Assembly: GCA_002408385.1 (NCBI GenBank)
Contig: DHSB01000080.1
Span: forward strand, 40,292-64,687
DNA: 24,396 bases
Direction: 5' to 3'
DNA from: Myxococcales bacterium UBA5297
Lineage (GTDB): Bacteria > Myxococcota > Myxococcia > Myxococcales > UBA5297
Shown: piece after piece, positions 1 to 7,832 of the stretch
How the letters are laid out: every line of letters begins with the position of its first letter
Position numbering within the stretch: position 1 is the stretch's first letter
Program-made: the position numbers and the translations under genes
Notes under the pieces: generated by a model
Seen by the model: only the letters and a program-made list of their open reading frames with translations
The model's database searches: none
Told to the model about the DNA's origin: nothing

Positions 1-378
1 AGCCTCCGGAACTCCCCGGGCCGCTGGCTCCGCCTCTTCCGGAGCCTCCGGAACTTCCCGGGCCACTGGCCCCGCCTCTTCTGGAGCCTCCGGAACTCCC
101 CGGGCCGCTGGCCCCGCCTCTTCCGGAGCCTCCGGAGCTTCCCGGGCCACTGGCCCCGCCTCTTCCGGAGCCTCCGGAACTCCCCGGGTCGCTGGCCCCG
201 CCTCTTCCGGACCCTCCGGAACGCCCCGGGTCGCCGGCCCCGCCTCTTCCGGACCCTCCGGAACGCGTCGGGCCGCTGGCCCCGCCTCTTCCGGAGCCTC
301 CCGAACTTTCCGGGCCGCTGGCCCTGCCTCTTCCGGACCCTCCGGAACGCTCGGGGCCGCCGGCCCCGCCTGTTCCGG
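1..378. repeat. Nine tandem copies of a 42-bp GC-rich unit
   Basis: Nine head-to-tail 42-bp units start at 1, 43, 85, 127, 169, 211, 253, 295 and 337; the array probably continues beyond the left edge. Units differ from the consensus at only a few of 42 positions. Unit junctions read TTCCGGAG-C-CTCCGGAA, an 8-bp perfect inverted repeat, with one mismatch where a unit begins ACC. The unit centre reads GGGCC-GCT-GGCCC, a second small hairpin. The unit is 14 codons long, so a reading frame stays in register across copies. Distinct variable columns fall 7, 5 and 3 among the three codon phases. All seven of the commonest phase are synonymous in one minus-strand frame that would encode a Gly/Ser-rich 14-residue repeat. 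Coding status is not settled. Confidence 0.95.
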
Positions 379-604
379 TCCATTCCGGAGGCCAACAAGG
401 GCCGGCAACTCGCGAGCCGGCGCGTTTGGAAGGTGCATCGACGCCGCGGGGAAGCTTCCGGACGGCTCCGCAGCGGGTTCGCGGCGCGCGAAGTCGCGGC
501 TCGGACCCCTGGAATCGGCTCTGGAGCGCCGTCGCTTGGTTGCCGGACGGTTTCGGGACTCGAGCGATGGCGGCCAGGGGCGCGGCGGATGCTTTCGACT
601 GGTC
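379..604. other. Non-coding stretch between repeat array and hypothetical gene
   Basis: Together with the repeat array this makes about 600 bases without a gene I can support. Several frames are open on both strands, as expected at this GC content. An ATG at 438-436 on the minus strand leads into the array in a Pro/Glu/Ala-rich frame, but no Shine-Dalgarno sequence precedes it. The minus-strand frame of the neighbouring gene is also open from its stop to the window edge, without an ATG, GTG or TTG start before the array. I see no RNA gene or strong terminator here. Confidence 0.5.
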
Positions 605-1402
605 CTACGCGGCGGTGACCTTCGTCTCGCCGTTTTTCGAGCCGGCCTCGGCGCCGCTGTCGGCGGCCGCCTGGCTCACGCTCTCGTCTCCGGCGGCGGC
701 CTTCGCGCCGTTCCGGCGTCGGCGTGCTTGCTGGCGCACGTTGCGCGCGAGTTTCTGCTCGCCGCAAAGCTCCAGGAAGGTCACCAAGAACGTGGAGGCG
801 GCGCTGAACGCGGGGTCGTACTCGGCGATCGCCCTCTTCCTCTCGACACGCGCCAGGTCCACCGCGTCTTGAGCGCGCATCGCGCCCCCGATCGATTCGC
901 GGAGCAGGCCGGCTGGCTCCGCGAGCCGCTGGACGAGCGCCACCGGATCGACCGCTGTCTCGCCGGTGCGGGTCGCCGGCAGCTCTGCCTTCTTGACGTT
1001 GGTGGTGACCTCCCGGGCCATCCGGGAGACGCCCACCGGCTCCTCCGGAGTCGGTCCGGCGAAGCCGAGCAGCTTCGCGTAGGGCTCTCCGAAGAAGCCC
1101 TCCACCGTCGTTCGCAGCTTCACCAGCAGGTCGTGGCATTCGCGCGTGTGTCGGTCTCGCGACGCGGTCGCCTGCACCTTCTCTGCTCGCAGGGTCTTGA
1201 ACGCACACTCGGCCTTCTCGACTCGACTCCAGCAGCGCACCGCGTAGCTTGTCGCCACGTCGATGGCCGCGATGAACTTGTCGGCTGCGCCTTCGCCCAA
1301 CAGCTCGTCGGCGCGCGGGCGGAGGGGAGGCAGGTAGCGCCTCACCGACGATTCGAGGTCCGCGCACGAGGCGAAGCGTTGATTGTAGGTCCGGGTAGAC
1401 AT
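605..1402 (-). CDS. Hypothetical protein, helical, basic-acidic tail
   Basis: This 265-residue protein is not recognised. The start is ATG at 1402-1400, preceded by the purine run GGGGGAAAG; an in-frame upstream extension has no such site. No signal peptide or membrane segment is visible. The body (about residues 10-215) is rich in Ala, Glu, Arg and Leu and looks mostly alpha-helical. It includes GEPYAKLLGFAGPTPEEPVG around 105-124, a Gly/Pro-rich loop between helices. Residues 219-235 are strongly basic (ARRRR), and the last 30 are Ala/Ser/Gly/Glu-rich and probably disordered. The basic patch could bind nucleic acid, but that is a guess. The gene stands alone, divergent from the GAF gene, with the 42-bp repeat array downstream. 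Codon use matches its neighbours, so recent transfer is not evident. Confidence 0.75.
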   Translation of the reverse strand: MSTRTYNQRFASCADLESSVRRYLPPLRPRADELLGEGAADKFIAAIDVATSYAVRCWSRVEKAECAFKTLRAEKVQATASRDRHTRECHDLLVKLRTTVEGFFGEPYAKLLGFAGPTPEEPVGVSRMAREVTTNVKKAELPATRTGETAVDPVALVQRLAEPAGLLRESIGGAMRAQDAVDLARVERKRAIAEYDPAFSAASTFLVTFLELCGEQKLARNVRQQARRRRNGAKAAAGDESVSQAAADSGAEAGSKNGETKVTAA

Positions 1403-1757
1403 GGTCTTTCCCCCCTCGGTTGTCAGGAGCGCGGCGACCGGCACCGGGCTCGGACGGCATCGCCGGCGCCACTGCCGGGACGACGGGGGACAGTCTGCCC
1501 CGACGGCACGAACGATGGTCAAGCGCGCGATGCCGCCGGCGCTGCCGACGGGAGGGTGGCGCTTGTCCGGCTACCAGATCGGCGGCTTGACCGTGAGGAG
1601 CCCCGGGCTCGCGCAACGACTTCTACGGCCGTGCCTGGCATCGCCCGGACGCCCGTCGGAACAAAAACGTCTTCGCGCGGGCACTGTCGGCACTCTCGCG
1701 ATGCGCTTCGCTCTGTGGTTTCATGAGCGCCCGCATCAAGGATGGAGGGCGCTTTCC
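1403..1757. other. Divergent intergenic region, no recognised element
   Basis: These 355 bases separate the divergent starts of the hypothetical gene and the GAF gene and must hold promoters for both. A GGAGG at 1744-1748 serves the GAF gene. I could not find a convincing -35/-10 pair, RNA gene or long inverted repeat. The frame upstream of the GAF start is open, but it has no ribosome binding site and no family resemblance. Confidence 0.5.
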
Positions 1758-3098
1758 ATGGCCAAATACGAGGTCTTCATTCCCGCCGCGCTCGCGAGCG
1801 AGTTCAACGTCACTCTCAAGGTGGAAGCCGACAACTGGATGGCTGCGCTCAAGAGCGGGCTGTTGAAGCTGGGCGAGGGGGGGACCCAGGTCGTCAACAT
1901 CATGGTCGACATCATGGACGACAACTCGATCCATGTGACCGACTCTGGCAGCGGCCGCGTCTTCCGGATCAAGGAGCTCGACGAGACTCCCGTGCCTGCG
2001 CCGATGGCCGCACCCGTCGCGCAGAGCGCCCCGCCGCCCGCGCCGATGCCGATGGCCTCACCGGTAGCGCAGGCCGCCTCTGCGCCCGCCCCAATACCGC
2101 TCGCGACTCCGGTCCCGCTCCCGCCAGCCGCCGCTGCGAACGCCCCGCAAATCGCACGGCAACAGCCCTCGGCATCGCAGGTTTCACCGGCGGCGATGGC
2201 CGCCGCGATGGAGGCCGAGGTCGCGACCACCCAGCGGGACTTGCCGGTCCTCGACTTCCCGGTCCCCGCGCCCAAGCCGCTGGCGCCTTTGGCGACCGCG
2301 AGGCCGGTCGCTCCTCCTGCGACGCAGGTGAGGCCTGCCGCGCCTGCCTCGAAGCCCGCCGCGCCGTCGCAGCCTGTGTCGCCATCGCCGCCACAGCAGC
2401 AGACTCGGCCAGCGACCGCGCCGCCGGTCCAGGATGCGCCGGGGGCCGCCCTGCCCGCCGCTGCTCCGGCCGCACCAGCGCCCGAAACGCGGCCCGGGCC
2501 CGCCCAAGCGGTGCGGCGTCTGCCCACGACCAAGGTCGAGCAGGTCGCCGAGCCCTCCAAGCCGGTTGAGGGGCCCATCGGGCGCACCAAGACGCAGCTC
2601 CAGCTCGAGGACATCTTCTCTGACCTGTTCGAGCGTACGCAGGACCTGTTTGGCATGGGGGCCGAAGAGGCGCTCAACTACCTGCTCGATCTGGCGATGG
2701 AGAAGATCCCCTCCGACGCGGGCTCGGTCTTCGTCTCCGGCCTCGGTGCCTTCGATCTCGATCTGCTCGCCGCGCGGGGGCCGAAGGCCAGGGAGCTCGA
2801 GAAGATGAAGCTGAAGGTTCCGATGGGCGTGGGCATCGTCGGCTTCTGCGCGCAGGAGAACGTCAGCGTCGCCATCAGCGATACCGAGCGAGACCCGCGC
2901 TTCTACCGCAACGTCAGCGAGAAGCTCGGCTATGCGGCCAAGTCGATCCTCTGTGCCCCCATGGTCTCGAGCGGGCGCACTTTCGGGTGCCTCGAAGTCA
3001 TCAACAAGAAGGGCACCTCGTACTTCACCGACGCCGAGCTCGCCATCCTCGGATACGTCGCCCACCAGGGCGCCAAGTTCCTCGAGCAGACGCAGTAA
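1758..3098 (+). CDS. GAF-domain protein with Pro/Ala-rich linker
   Basis: The protein has 446 residues and three parts. Residues 1-75 form a small globular domain (starts MAKYEVFIPA) that I cannot name. Residues 76-275 are a long Pro/Ala/Gln-rich linker, probably disordered. Residues about 281-446 form a GAF domain: a helix (LEDIFSDLFERTQDLFGM), the FVSG strand, the PMGVGIVGFCAQ segment, DTERDPRFY, SILCAPM and GCLEVINK. GAF domains bind small ligands or signal intramolecularly; the ligand here is unknown. No output domain (kinase, cyclase, HTH) is attached, so it probably acts by protein contacts in the cytoplasm. ATG 1758 is chosen because GGAGG precedes it by 9 nt and homology-like sequence starts there. 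It is monocistronic, ending at a strong hairpin. Confidence 0.88.
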   Translation: MAKYEVFIPAALASEFNVTLKVEADNWMAALKSGLLKLGEGGTQVVNIMVDIMDDNSIHVTDSGSGRVFRIKELDETPVPAPMAAPVAQSAPPPAPMPMASPVAQAASAPAPIPLATPVPLPPAAAANAPQIARQQPSASQVSPAAMAAAMEAEVATTQRDLPVLDFPVPAPKPLAPLATARPVAPPATQVRPAAPASKPAAPSQPVSPSPPQQQTRPATAPPVQDAPGAALPAAAPAAPAPETRPGPAQAVRRLPTTKVEQVAEPSKPVEGPIGRTKTQLQLEDIFSDLFERTQDLFGMGAEEALNYLLDLAMEKIPSDAGSVFVSGLGAFDLDLLAARGPKARELEKMKLKVPMGVGIVGFCAQENVSVAISDTERDPRFYRNVSEKLGYAAKSILCAPMVSSGRTFGCLEVINKKGTSYFTDAELAILGYVAHQGAKFLEQTQ

Positions 3099-3121
3099 GC
3101 CCCGGGCAGGCTGCACGCTCG

Positions 3122-3152
3122 ACGGCCGTCCGCAACCTCTGCGGGCGGCCGT
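3122..3152. terminator. Bidirectional hairpin between GAF gene and truD
   Basis: A 13-bp stem with one G-U pair (arms 3122-3134 and 3140-3152) encloses the loop ACCTC, 23 nt after the GAF stop. It lies between convergent genes, so it probably ends both transcripts. The T-rich tail is short (TTCGTGTTGG on the plus strand), so release may be inefficient or Rho-assisted. Confidence 0.65.
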
Positions 3153-3238
3153 TCGTGTTGGTGGAGCTGCCGGTGGCGGCCGCGAAGGCGCCCGCATCCG
3201 GAGCGAACGGTGACGCCCAGCCCCCGGCGCTTCGCGTT

Positions 3239-4312
3239 TCAGCCTTCGTCGAGCTCGCCTGGAACCGAGGCCTCGGCCTTCATCACCTCGCGCAGCACGG
3301 TCGTCGCGAACGAGCCCTTGGGGAGCGCGAAGCAGAGCTCGAGGCCAGCGGGGATTTCGGTGACTTCGACGCGGATGGGCAGGCGCAGCGCGCGCCGGCT
3401 GCCTTCGGCGTCTCCTTTGAGCCAGGCGAAGGACTCCAGGCTGAGCCCCTGGGCCTCGAGGACGCGCTGCTCGCGTCTCAGGGCTTCGCCTTCTGCTTGC
3501 ATCATGCGGTGGCCAAAGATGGGGCCAGTGGGCGAGATCTCGAAGCGCCCGACTCTTGGCCCGTCCACCTCAGGCTCGTGCGAGTGGAAGAGCCCGCCCG
3601 TCTCGGTCTTCTTCATCAGGTCGCCGTCTATCGCCTGGCCGAAGAGGCCGTCGCGGATGCGCTCGGCGAGGACGCGGTTGAAGAGCAGGGCCTGGTAGGC
3701 CGAGACGTAGAGGCGCCTCAGGAACCTGTCGCGCCGGGCGCGGTCGGTCTCGCGGGTCTTGGCGCGCAGCACCAGGTCGTGGCCGTGCGTGGGGTTGGCG
3801 CCCTCACGGCCAAACCGCTGCGGGCCGAAGGCGTTCGGCAGCCCCCGCTGCTCGAGGGCCGCGGCTATCGCCTGCGCCCGGGCCAGGGCCTCGGGCCCGG
3901 TCTCGAGGAGGCGGATGCGAAACCGGTTCCCGCGCAGGTGCCCGGTCTTGAGCTTGTTCGTGTGCGCGGCCGCCGAGAGCACCTTCCAGCCCTCGCCGGC
4001 GAGCTGCGCCGACGGGGCGACGCGGGCGCGGGGCACCGAGAAGAACTGACGGGTGCGCGCGCGCTTGTCCTTGAGCCCGGCGAACCCGACCTCCCGCTCG
4101 TCGATGCCCAACGCGCGGGCGAGCTCGCGGGCGACGTCACGGGTGTTGCGGCCGACCTTCTCGACCCAAAGGAAGAGATGCTCGCCCTCGCCCGACGGCA
4201 TGTAGGCGGGCAGCTCCTCGACCTCGAAGTCCTCGGGGCTCGCCTTCAGGGTCCCGCCACAGCCCGGCAACTCGCCGGTGAGCAGTGGCACCTCGACGAC
4301 GGGATCGCTCAT
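3239..4312 (-). CDS. truD: tRNA pseudouridine(13) synthase TruD
   Basis: TruD isomerises uridine 13 in the D-loop of certain tRNAs to pseudouridine, in the cytoplasm and without cofactor. The 357-residue length fits the family (about 340-350). The signature GFAGLKDKRARTRQFFSV lies near residues 76-93; D82 in the GLKD core is the expected catalytic aspartate. The second family motif NAFGPQRFG is at 160-168, followed by THGHDL. The TRUD insertion domain should occupy the middle third. The start ATG (4312-4310) overlaps the stop of the upstream DUF4388 gene as TGATG, which implies translational coupling. It is the last gene of a minus-strand run and ends near a hairpin. The functional link with the cytochrome and DUF4388 genes is unclear and may be only shared transcription. 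Confidence 0.95.
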   Translation of the reverse strand: MSDPVVEVPLLTGELPGCGGTLKASPEDFEVEELPAYMPSGEGEHLFLWVEKVGRNTRDVARELARALGIDEREVGFAGLKDKRARTRQFFSVPRARVAPSAQLAGEGWKVLSAAAHTNKLKTGHLRGNRFRIRLLETGPEALARAQAIAAALEQRGLPNAFGPQRFGREGANPTHGHDLVLRAKTRETDRARRDRFLRRLYVSAYQALLFNRVLAERIRDGLFGQAIDGDLMKKTETGGLFHSHEPEVDGPRVGRFEISPTGPIFGHRMMQAEGEALRREQRVLEAQGLSLESFAWLKGDAEGSRRALRLPIRVEVTEIPAGLELCFALPKGSFATTVLREVMKAEASVPGELDEG

Positions 4313-5571
4313 CAGGCTGAACCTTCGATGGTCGCGAGCAGCTCCTTGACGCGCCGCGAGAGGTCTTCGTCCGCCTGCGGGTCGAGCAGCTCGCCGGTCT
4401 CGAAGAGGAGGAAGAACATCAGCTCGGACAGTCCCTCGTGGAGTGTCTTGGCTGCCTCGGCCTTTGGTTGGCCCAGGGCGGCGGCGTTTCGCAGCAGCAG
4501 CGTCTCGGGGAGCATCCCGTCGGGCTGGAAGCTCAACCCGGACAGCACGGGAGTCTTCGCCGCTTGCCCGGCCAGGGCGCCATTGGCGGCAGCCACGAAC
4601 TCGGTGGCCATTCCGAGGCGCGAGACCTCGCCGAGGATCTCGCGGAAGATGAAATTGAAGACCCGAGAGACCTCCTCGGGCGAAGGCTCGGGCGCGGCGA
4701 CCGGGCCGGTCTGCGGGGTCGGGGAGGCGACGAGGTGCCCGGTCTCGGTGAGATGGTGGAGGACCTTGGTCGCGTCGAACTCGGAGAGCCGCGCAAGCTG
4801 GGCGATCTCGGCGACGGTGCGCTCTCCGGTGCACAGGTCGTAGAGCGCCCGCTCCAGGGCGGACAGGCCGGGGCCGGCCGGCTTCTTGCGAACGACGAAG
4901 GCGCGCGAGGAGGGCAGGCGCTTGCGAAACTCCTTCATCTCGTCGATGCGACGGATGGCGTCCATCAGCAGCCCCTGCGTGTTTATCGACAGGGTGCCTC
5001 GCTCGTCCACCTGCTGGTCGACGAGCATGAAGACTCCCTCGCGCGACAGCAGAATCGAGTGGAAGATCTCGCTGACCTGGTGCTGCAGGCACTTCCAGAG
5101 GTCGTGGGGCTTGAGGAACCCGGCCTCGACGAGCAAGCGCCCGATGCGGTTGGCCGGCGCGTTGGTCGCCAGCACCTGCTGGAGATGGGCACGCTCGACC
5201 AGTCCCAGGCGCACCGCGATCTCGCCGAGCCGGTCGGCCGGATCGTCGGAGGCCGCTCCTCGGACCTCGCCCGACTTGAAGACGATGGCGCGCTCGCCAC
5301 CCGGAGAGACGACCCGGAGGATTCCGCTGATGCGGCTCTGGTTGAGGAACGCGACGAGATCGGCGAGCGGCACGCCGCTCAGGTCGCCCGTCAACACGAC
5401 GCGCGGCGAGGGGGCTGGGCCTCCGGCGCAGGGCGCGCGCACGCCCAGGAGGAGGTCCGGGGCGGTCGGCGCGAGATAGAAGCGCCCCGCGTGTCTCGCC
5501 AGGTGTGCTCGCGCCGCCTGATCCTCGGGGATCACCGCGCCCTGCCGGTCTAGTCGGATGAACTCGCTCAT
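4312..5571 (-). CDS. DUF4388 domain protein, winged-helix-like middle
   Basis: The 419-residue protein carries a DUF4388-type N-terminal region. Residues 59-90 read LTGDLSGVPLADLVAFLNQS, then SRISGILRVVSP; a GE(V)RGA turn and a helical segment through about 215 follow. DUF4388 proteins are common in Myxococcota and often sit with two-component and polarity systems; their biochemical role is poorly defined. Residues about 237-281 (ALYDLCTGERTVAEIAQLAR, then EFDATKVLHHLTETGHLV) look like a winged helix, perhaps for protein contacts rather than DNA. Residues 295-419 form a helical C-terminal region that I do not recognise. No signal peptide is visible. The start ATG at 5571 has no strong Shine-Dalgarno, and the stop overlaps truD by one base. 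A signalling adaptor role is an inference. Confidence 0.85.
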   Translation of the reverse strand: MSEFIRLDRQGAVIPEDQAARAHLARHAGRFYLAPTAPDLLLGVRAPCAGGPAPSPRVVLTGDLSGVPLADLVAFLNQSRISGILRVVSPGGERAIVFKSGEVRGAASDDPADRLGEIAVRLGLVERAHLQQVLATNAPANRIGRLLVEAGFLKPHDLWKCLQHQVSEIFHSILLSREGVFMLVDQQVDERGTLSINTQGLLMDAIRRIDEMKEFRKRLPSSRAFVVRKKPAGPGLSALERALYDLCTGERTVAEIAQLARLSEFDATKVLHHLTETGHLVASPTPQTGPVAAPEPSPEEVSRVFNFIFREILGEVSRLGMATEFVAAANGALAGQAAKTPVLSGLSFQPDGMLPETLLLRNAAALGQPKAEAAKTLHEGLSELMFFLLFETGELLDPQADEDLSRRVKELLATIEGSA

Positions 5572-5635
5572 GGTGTCGGCGCTATCCGGCTCGGGCCAGC
5601 ACGGCGGCCGGCGAGGGCAGGATGAGGCTGCGCGG

Positions 5636-6565
5636 TTAGTCCGCCCAGTGCCTTTCCCGCTCCTCCTTGTCGAACATTACCGCGCCCTCGAGCACACGGT
5701 AGTAGACGCGCGTGAGGGCCGTCGCCACCTCGGCGGCAGACTTGGCGTCCTTCGACGCGGCCTTGGGCGGCTTGAGCGCCTGGTACTCCTGGCTCTTGCC
5801 GCCCTGGCTCACATAGCCGGCGAGCAGGCGCGCGACCCGGTCGCGCGCCTTGTCGTCGAGGCCGGCCAGCTCGGGGCGCAGCGCCTTGATGGCGCCTTCG
5901 CGGTCGAGCGCTATCGCCAGGGAGAGCGGACGGTCGAGCTCGGGGATGCCGATGGCGACGAAGGCGAGGTAACCGAGCTTCGCCTTCGGCTTGAGTGCAT
6001 CGAGGAGGCGAGGATCATCGGGGACGAAAACCGCAGCGTCGGCCGTCTTCTTGCCCCCGAAGATGGTGATCACGCTCATGCGCGTTTCGGCCTCGGGCAG
6101 CTTGCCGAGCACGGGGGTGAGGCGCTCGAGGCTGGCCTTGTCGAAGGCGTACTCCTTGGCGGTGAAGCGAGCGGCCTCGGGGAAGAAGTCGACGACGGTC
6201 ACCTGCCCGCCACGCAGGAAGGCGACCACGTCCCACGCGTCCAGCTCGCCGGCGCGCTCGCCGAAGGCGGGCATCGTGAAGTGGGCGCCTGCGGCCGGGC
6301 CGCCCCCGGCGATGACCTTGTGAAGCTGAGCGTCCGAGCGCTGCATCAGCAGCTCGGGGTCCCGCAGGTCGGCAGGCTCTGGGTTCTTCAGGTTGAGGGC
6401 GAGCGGCCCGTCACCTCGGCGCTCGGGGCCATGGCAGGCGGCGCAGTCGCGCTTGTAGAGGGCGCGCCCGCGCTCGGCGTCGCCCTGCAGGAGCGGCTCG
6501 GCAGCCGACGATGACGCCGGGCCGAGCGCGAGGAGCATTGAAACCAGCTTGAGGGAGCGGATCAT
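5636..6565 (-). CDS. Secreted monohaem cytochrome c with extra C-terminal domain
   Basis: The 309-residue protein begins with a signal peptide (about residues 1-22, ending ASSSAA) and should act in the periplasm. The class I cytochrome c domain spans about 25-120: haem attachment is CAACH (C41, C44, H45) and the probable axial methionine is M98 in FTMPAF. It should shuttle single electrons; the partners are not known. Residues about 130-309 form an additional domain with VITIFGGKK and a strand-rich part ending ALDREGAIKAL. This faintly recalls FMN-binding domains of electron-transport proteins but lacks a motif I would rely on. I chose ATG 6565 because GGTGAG precedes it; a GTG at 6574 lacks a ribosome site. 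It follows the c'-like gene by 37 nt, so the two probably form an operon. Confidence 0.88.
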   Translation of the reverse strand: MIRSLKLVSMLLALGPASSSAAEPLLQGDAERGRALYKRDCAACHGPERRGDGPLALNLKNPEPADLRDPELLMQRSDAQLHKVIAGGGPAAGAHFTMPAFGERAGELDAWDVVAFLRGGQVTVVDFFPEAARFTAKEYAFDKASLERLTPVLGKLPEAETRMSVITIFGGKKTADAAVFVPDDPRLLDALKPKAKLGYLAFVAIGIPELDRPLSLAIALDREGAIKALRPELAGLDDKARDRVARLLAGYVSQGGKSQEYQALKPPKAASKDAKSAAEVATALTRVYYRVLEGAVMFDKEERERHWAD

Positions 6566-6602
6566 GGCACTCACCGGAGAAGGGGTTGGGCGCGATGGCC
6601 GC

Positions 6603-7832
6603 CTACTTGGTCGGGGCCTTGGGCGCGAACTTGGGCCAGCCGCTCACGTCGTCGGTCAGCTTGAACCGGAACTTGACGTGGCAGCGGTTGCAGTTGCCGA
6701 GCGCGGTCTCGGTCATGCTCTCGCGCGCGGCGGCTGGCTTGGCGATCTTCTCGGGCAACTCGGCCAGAGGCGCGAGGCCCGCGGCGAGCGCTTCGCGCTC
6801 CTTCGCGTCGGCGTCCGAAGCCGGAGGCGCGCGCAGGTGCGTCTGAAGCTTCGGAGAGAGCTCTGCGAGCGCCTTGGCGTGCCTGTCGAGCTCCTCGAAC
6901 TGCGGCTGCTTCTGCCCGAGAGAGGTGTCGAGCGCCATCCAGTGCTCGCCGAGCTCGGTCATCAGGTCGGGCGCCGCCGCGGTGGCCTTGGCGGTCGCCA
7001 CTCGCAGGGCGCTGCGGCCGCGGCGCACCTGCACCGCATCGTCGTCCTCTTCGTCGGCGGCCTCCTCCATCGGCGTCTCCTTGCCGAAGCCGAGCAAAAA
7101 CTCGGTCTGGATGGGCTCGGTGCCGATCTCTCGCTTCTCGAGTGTCTGAACGAGCCCGAGGCGGTAGACGCCGGCCTCGGGCACGGTGACGTGCGTGCCG
7201 TAGGCGCCAGCGTTGGTCATCCTGTGCAACCGGAAGCGGCGCATCGACTTGCCGTCCAGGCCCACCTCCAGGGAGAAGAGACCGTCTTCGACCGGCCTTC
7301 GGTCGCCCACGAGCGGGTCGGGCACGACGAGCAGCTCGGCCACCTCGAAGACCAGCGTGGCGGTGCGCTGCGGCTGGGGCTTGGCCGGGCGCACGCGAAG
7401 GGTGACGATCGCCTTGTCCACCTTCTTCCGATAGATCACCTCCCGCGAAGGCGGCGCGGCGACCTGGGCTTGCTCGGCCTGGGGCCTGGCCTGCAGCTCG
7501 TCTTTGGGCAGGAGGACCTGCGGCTTCTGCGGCTCGGGGGCGGGCTCCTCCTTCTCGGCAGCGTCGGTCGGCGGCTTCGCGGGCGCAGCCGGCGGGCTGC
7601 TCGCCGCGGGTGCGGTCTTGACCGTGCCTTGGCCCGCCTGGACAGGTTCAGCCTTCTTCTGGGCCTCTTCCTCCTTCGCCGTGGAGTCGGCGGGTGCCTT
7701 CTGGGATGGGGGCGCAGGCTTCATCCCTGGCGGTGCAATCACCCGGCGCTGGGCAAAGGCGGTCGGGCACAGAAGAAGCGAGCATCCAGCGGCAAGAAGC
7801 AGGAGGTCGTGCACTGGCTTGTGCGCTCTCAC
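6603..7832 (-). CDS. Secreted protein with C-terminal cytochrome c'-like domain
   Basis: From the GTG at 7832 this is 409 residues. GAGGTG lies 6 nt upstream of that GTG and a clean signal peptide follows (residues 1-27, ending PTAFA). An in-frame ATG at 7871 would add 13 residues but lacks a ribosome site. Residues 30-130 are a Pro/Ala/Lys/Glu-rich linker. Residues about 140-235 are strand-rich with a NAGAYGTHVTVPEAGVYRL core, resembling YtkA/FixH-like immunoglobulin-fold domains. Residues 255-272 are very acidic, then basic. Residues 285-390 are helical and end in CNRCH (C381, C384, H385). A haem site at the C-terminal end of a helical bundle is the arrangement of cytochrome c'. Ligand or gas binding is possible but not shown. 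The neighbouring cytochrome c is a candidate electron partner. Confidence 0.82.
   Translation of the reverse strand: MRAHKPVHDLLLLAAGCSLLLCPTAFAQRRVIAPPGMKPAPPSQKAPADSTAKEEEAQKKAEPVQAGQGTVKTAPAASSPPAAPAKPPTDAAEKEEPAPEPQKPQVLLPKDELQARPQAEQAQVAAPPSREVIYRKKVDKAIVTLRVRPAKPQPQRTATLVFEVAELLVVPDPLVGDRRPVEDGLFSLEVGLDGKSMRRFRLHRMTNAGAYGTHVTVPEAGVYRLGLVQTLEKREIGTEPIQTEFLLGFGKETPMEEAADEEDDDAVQVRRGRSALRVATAKATAAAPDLMTELGEHWMALDTSLGQKQPQFEELDRHAKALAELSPKLQTHLRAPPASDADAKEREALAAGLAPLAELPEKIAKPAAARESMTETALGNCNRCHVKFRFKLTDDVSGWPKFAPKAPTK

Noticed and set aside
1..378. CRISPR array
   Set aside because: Copies are contiguous 42-bp units with no unique spacers, and no cas gene is present.
536..1726. Long plus-strand open frame opposite the hypothetical gene
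   Set aside because: It lies antisense to 605-1402, has no ribosome site and has an Arg/Gly/Leu-rich composition typical of GC-driven shadow frames.
4983..5300. Alternative minus-strand frame inside the DUF4388 gene
   Set aside because: It is a Ser/Arg-rich shadow of the real frame, without a ribosome site.
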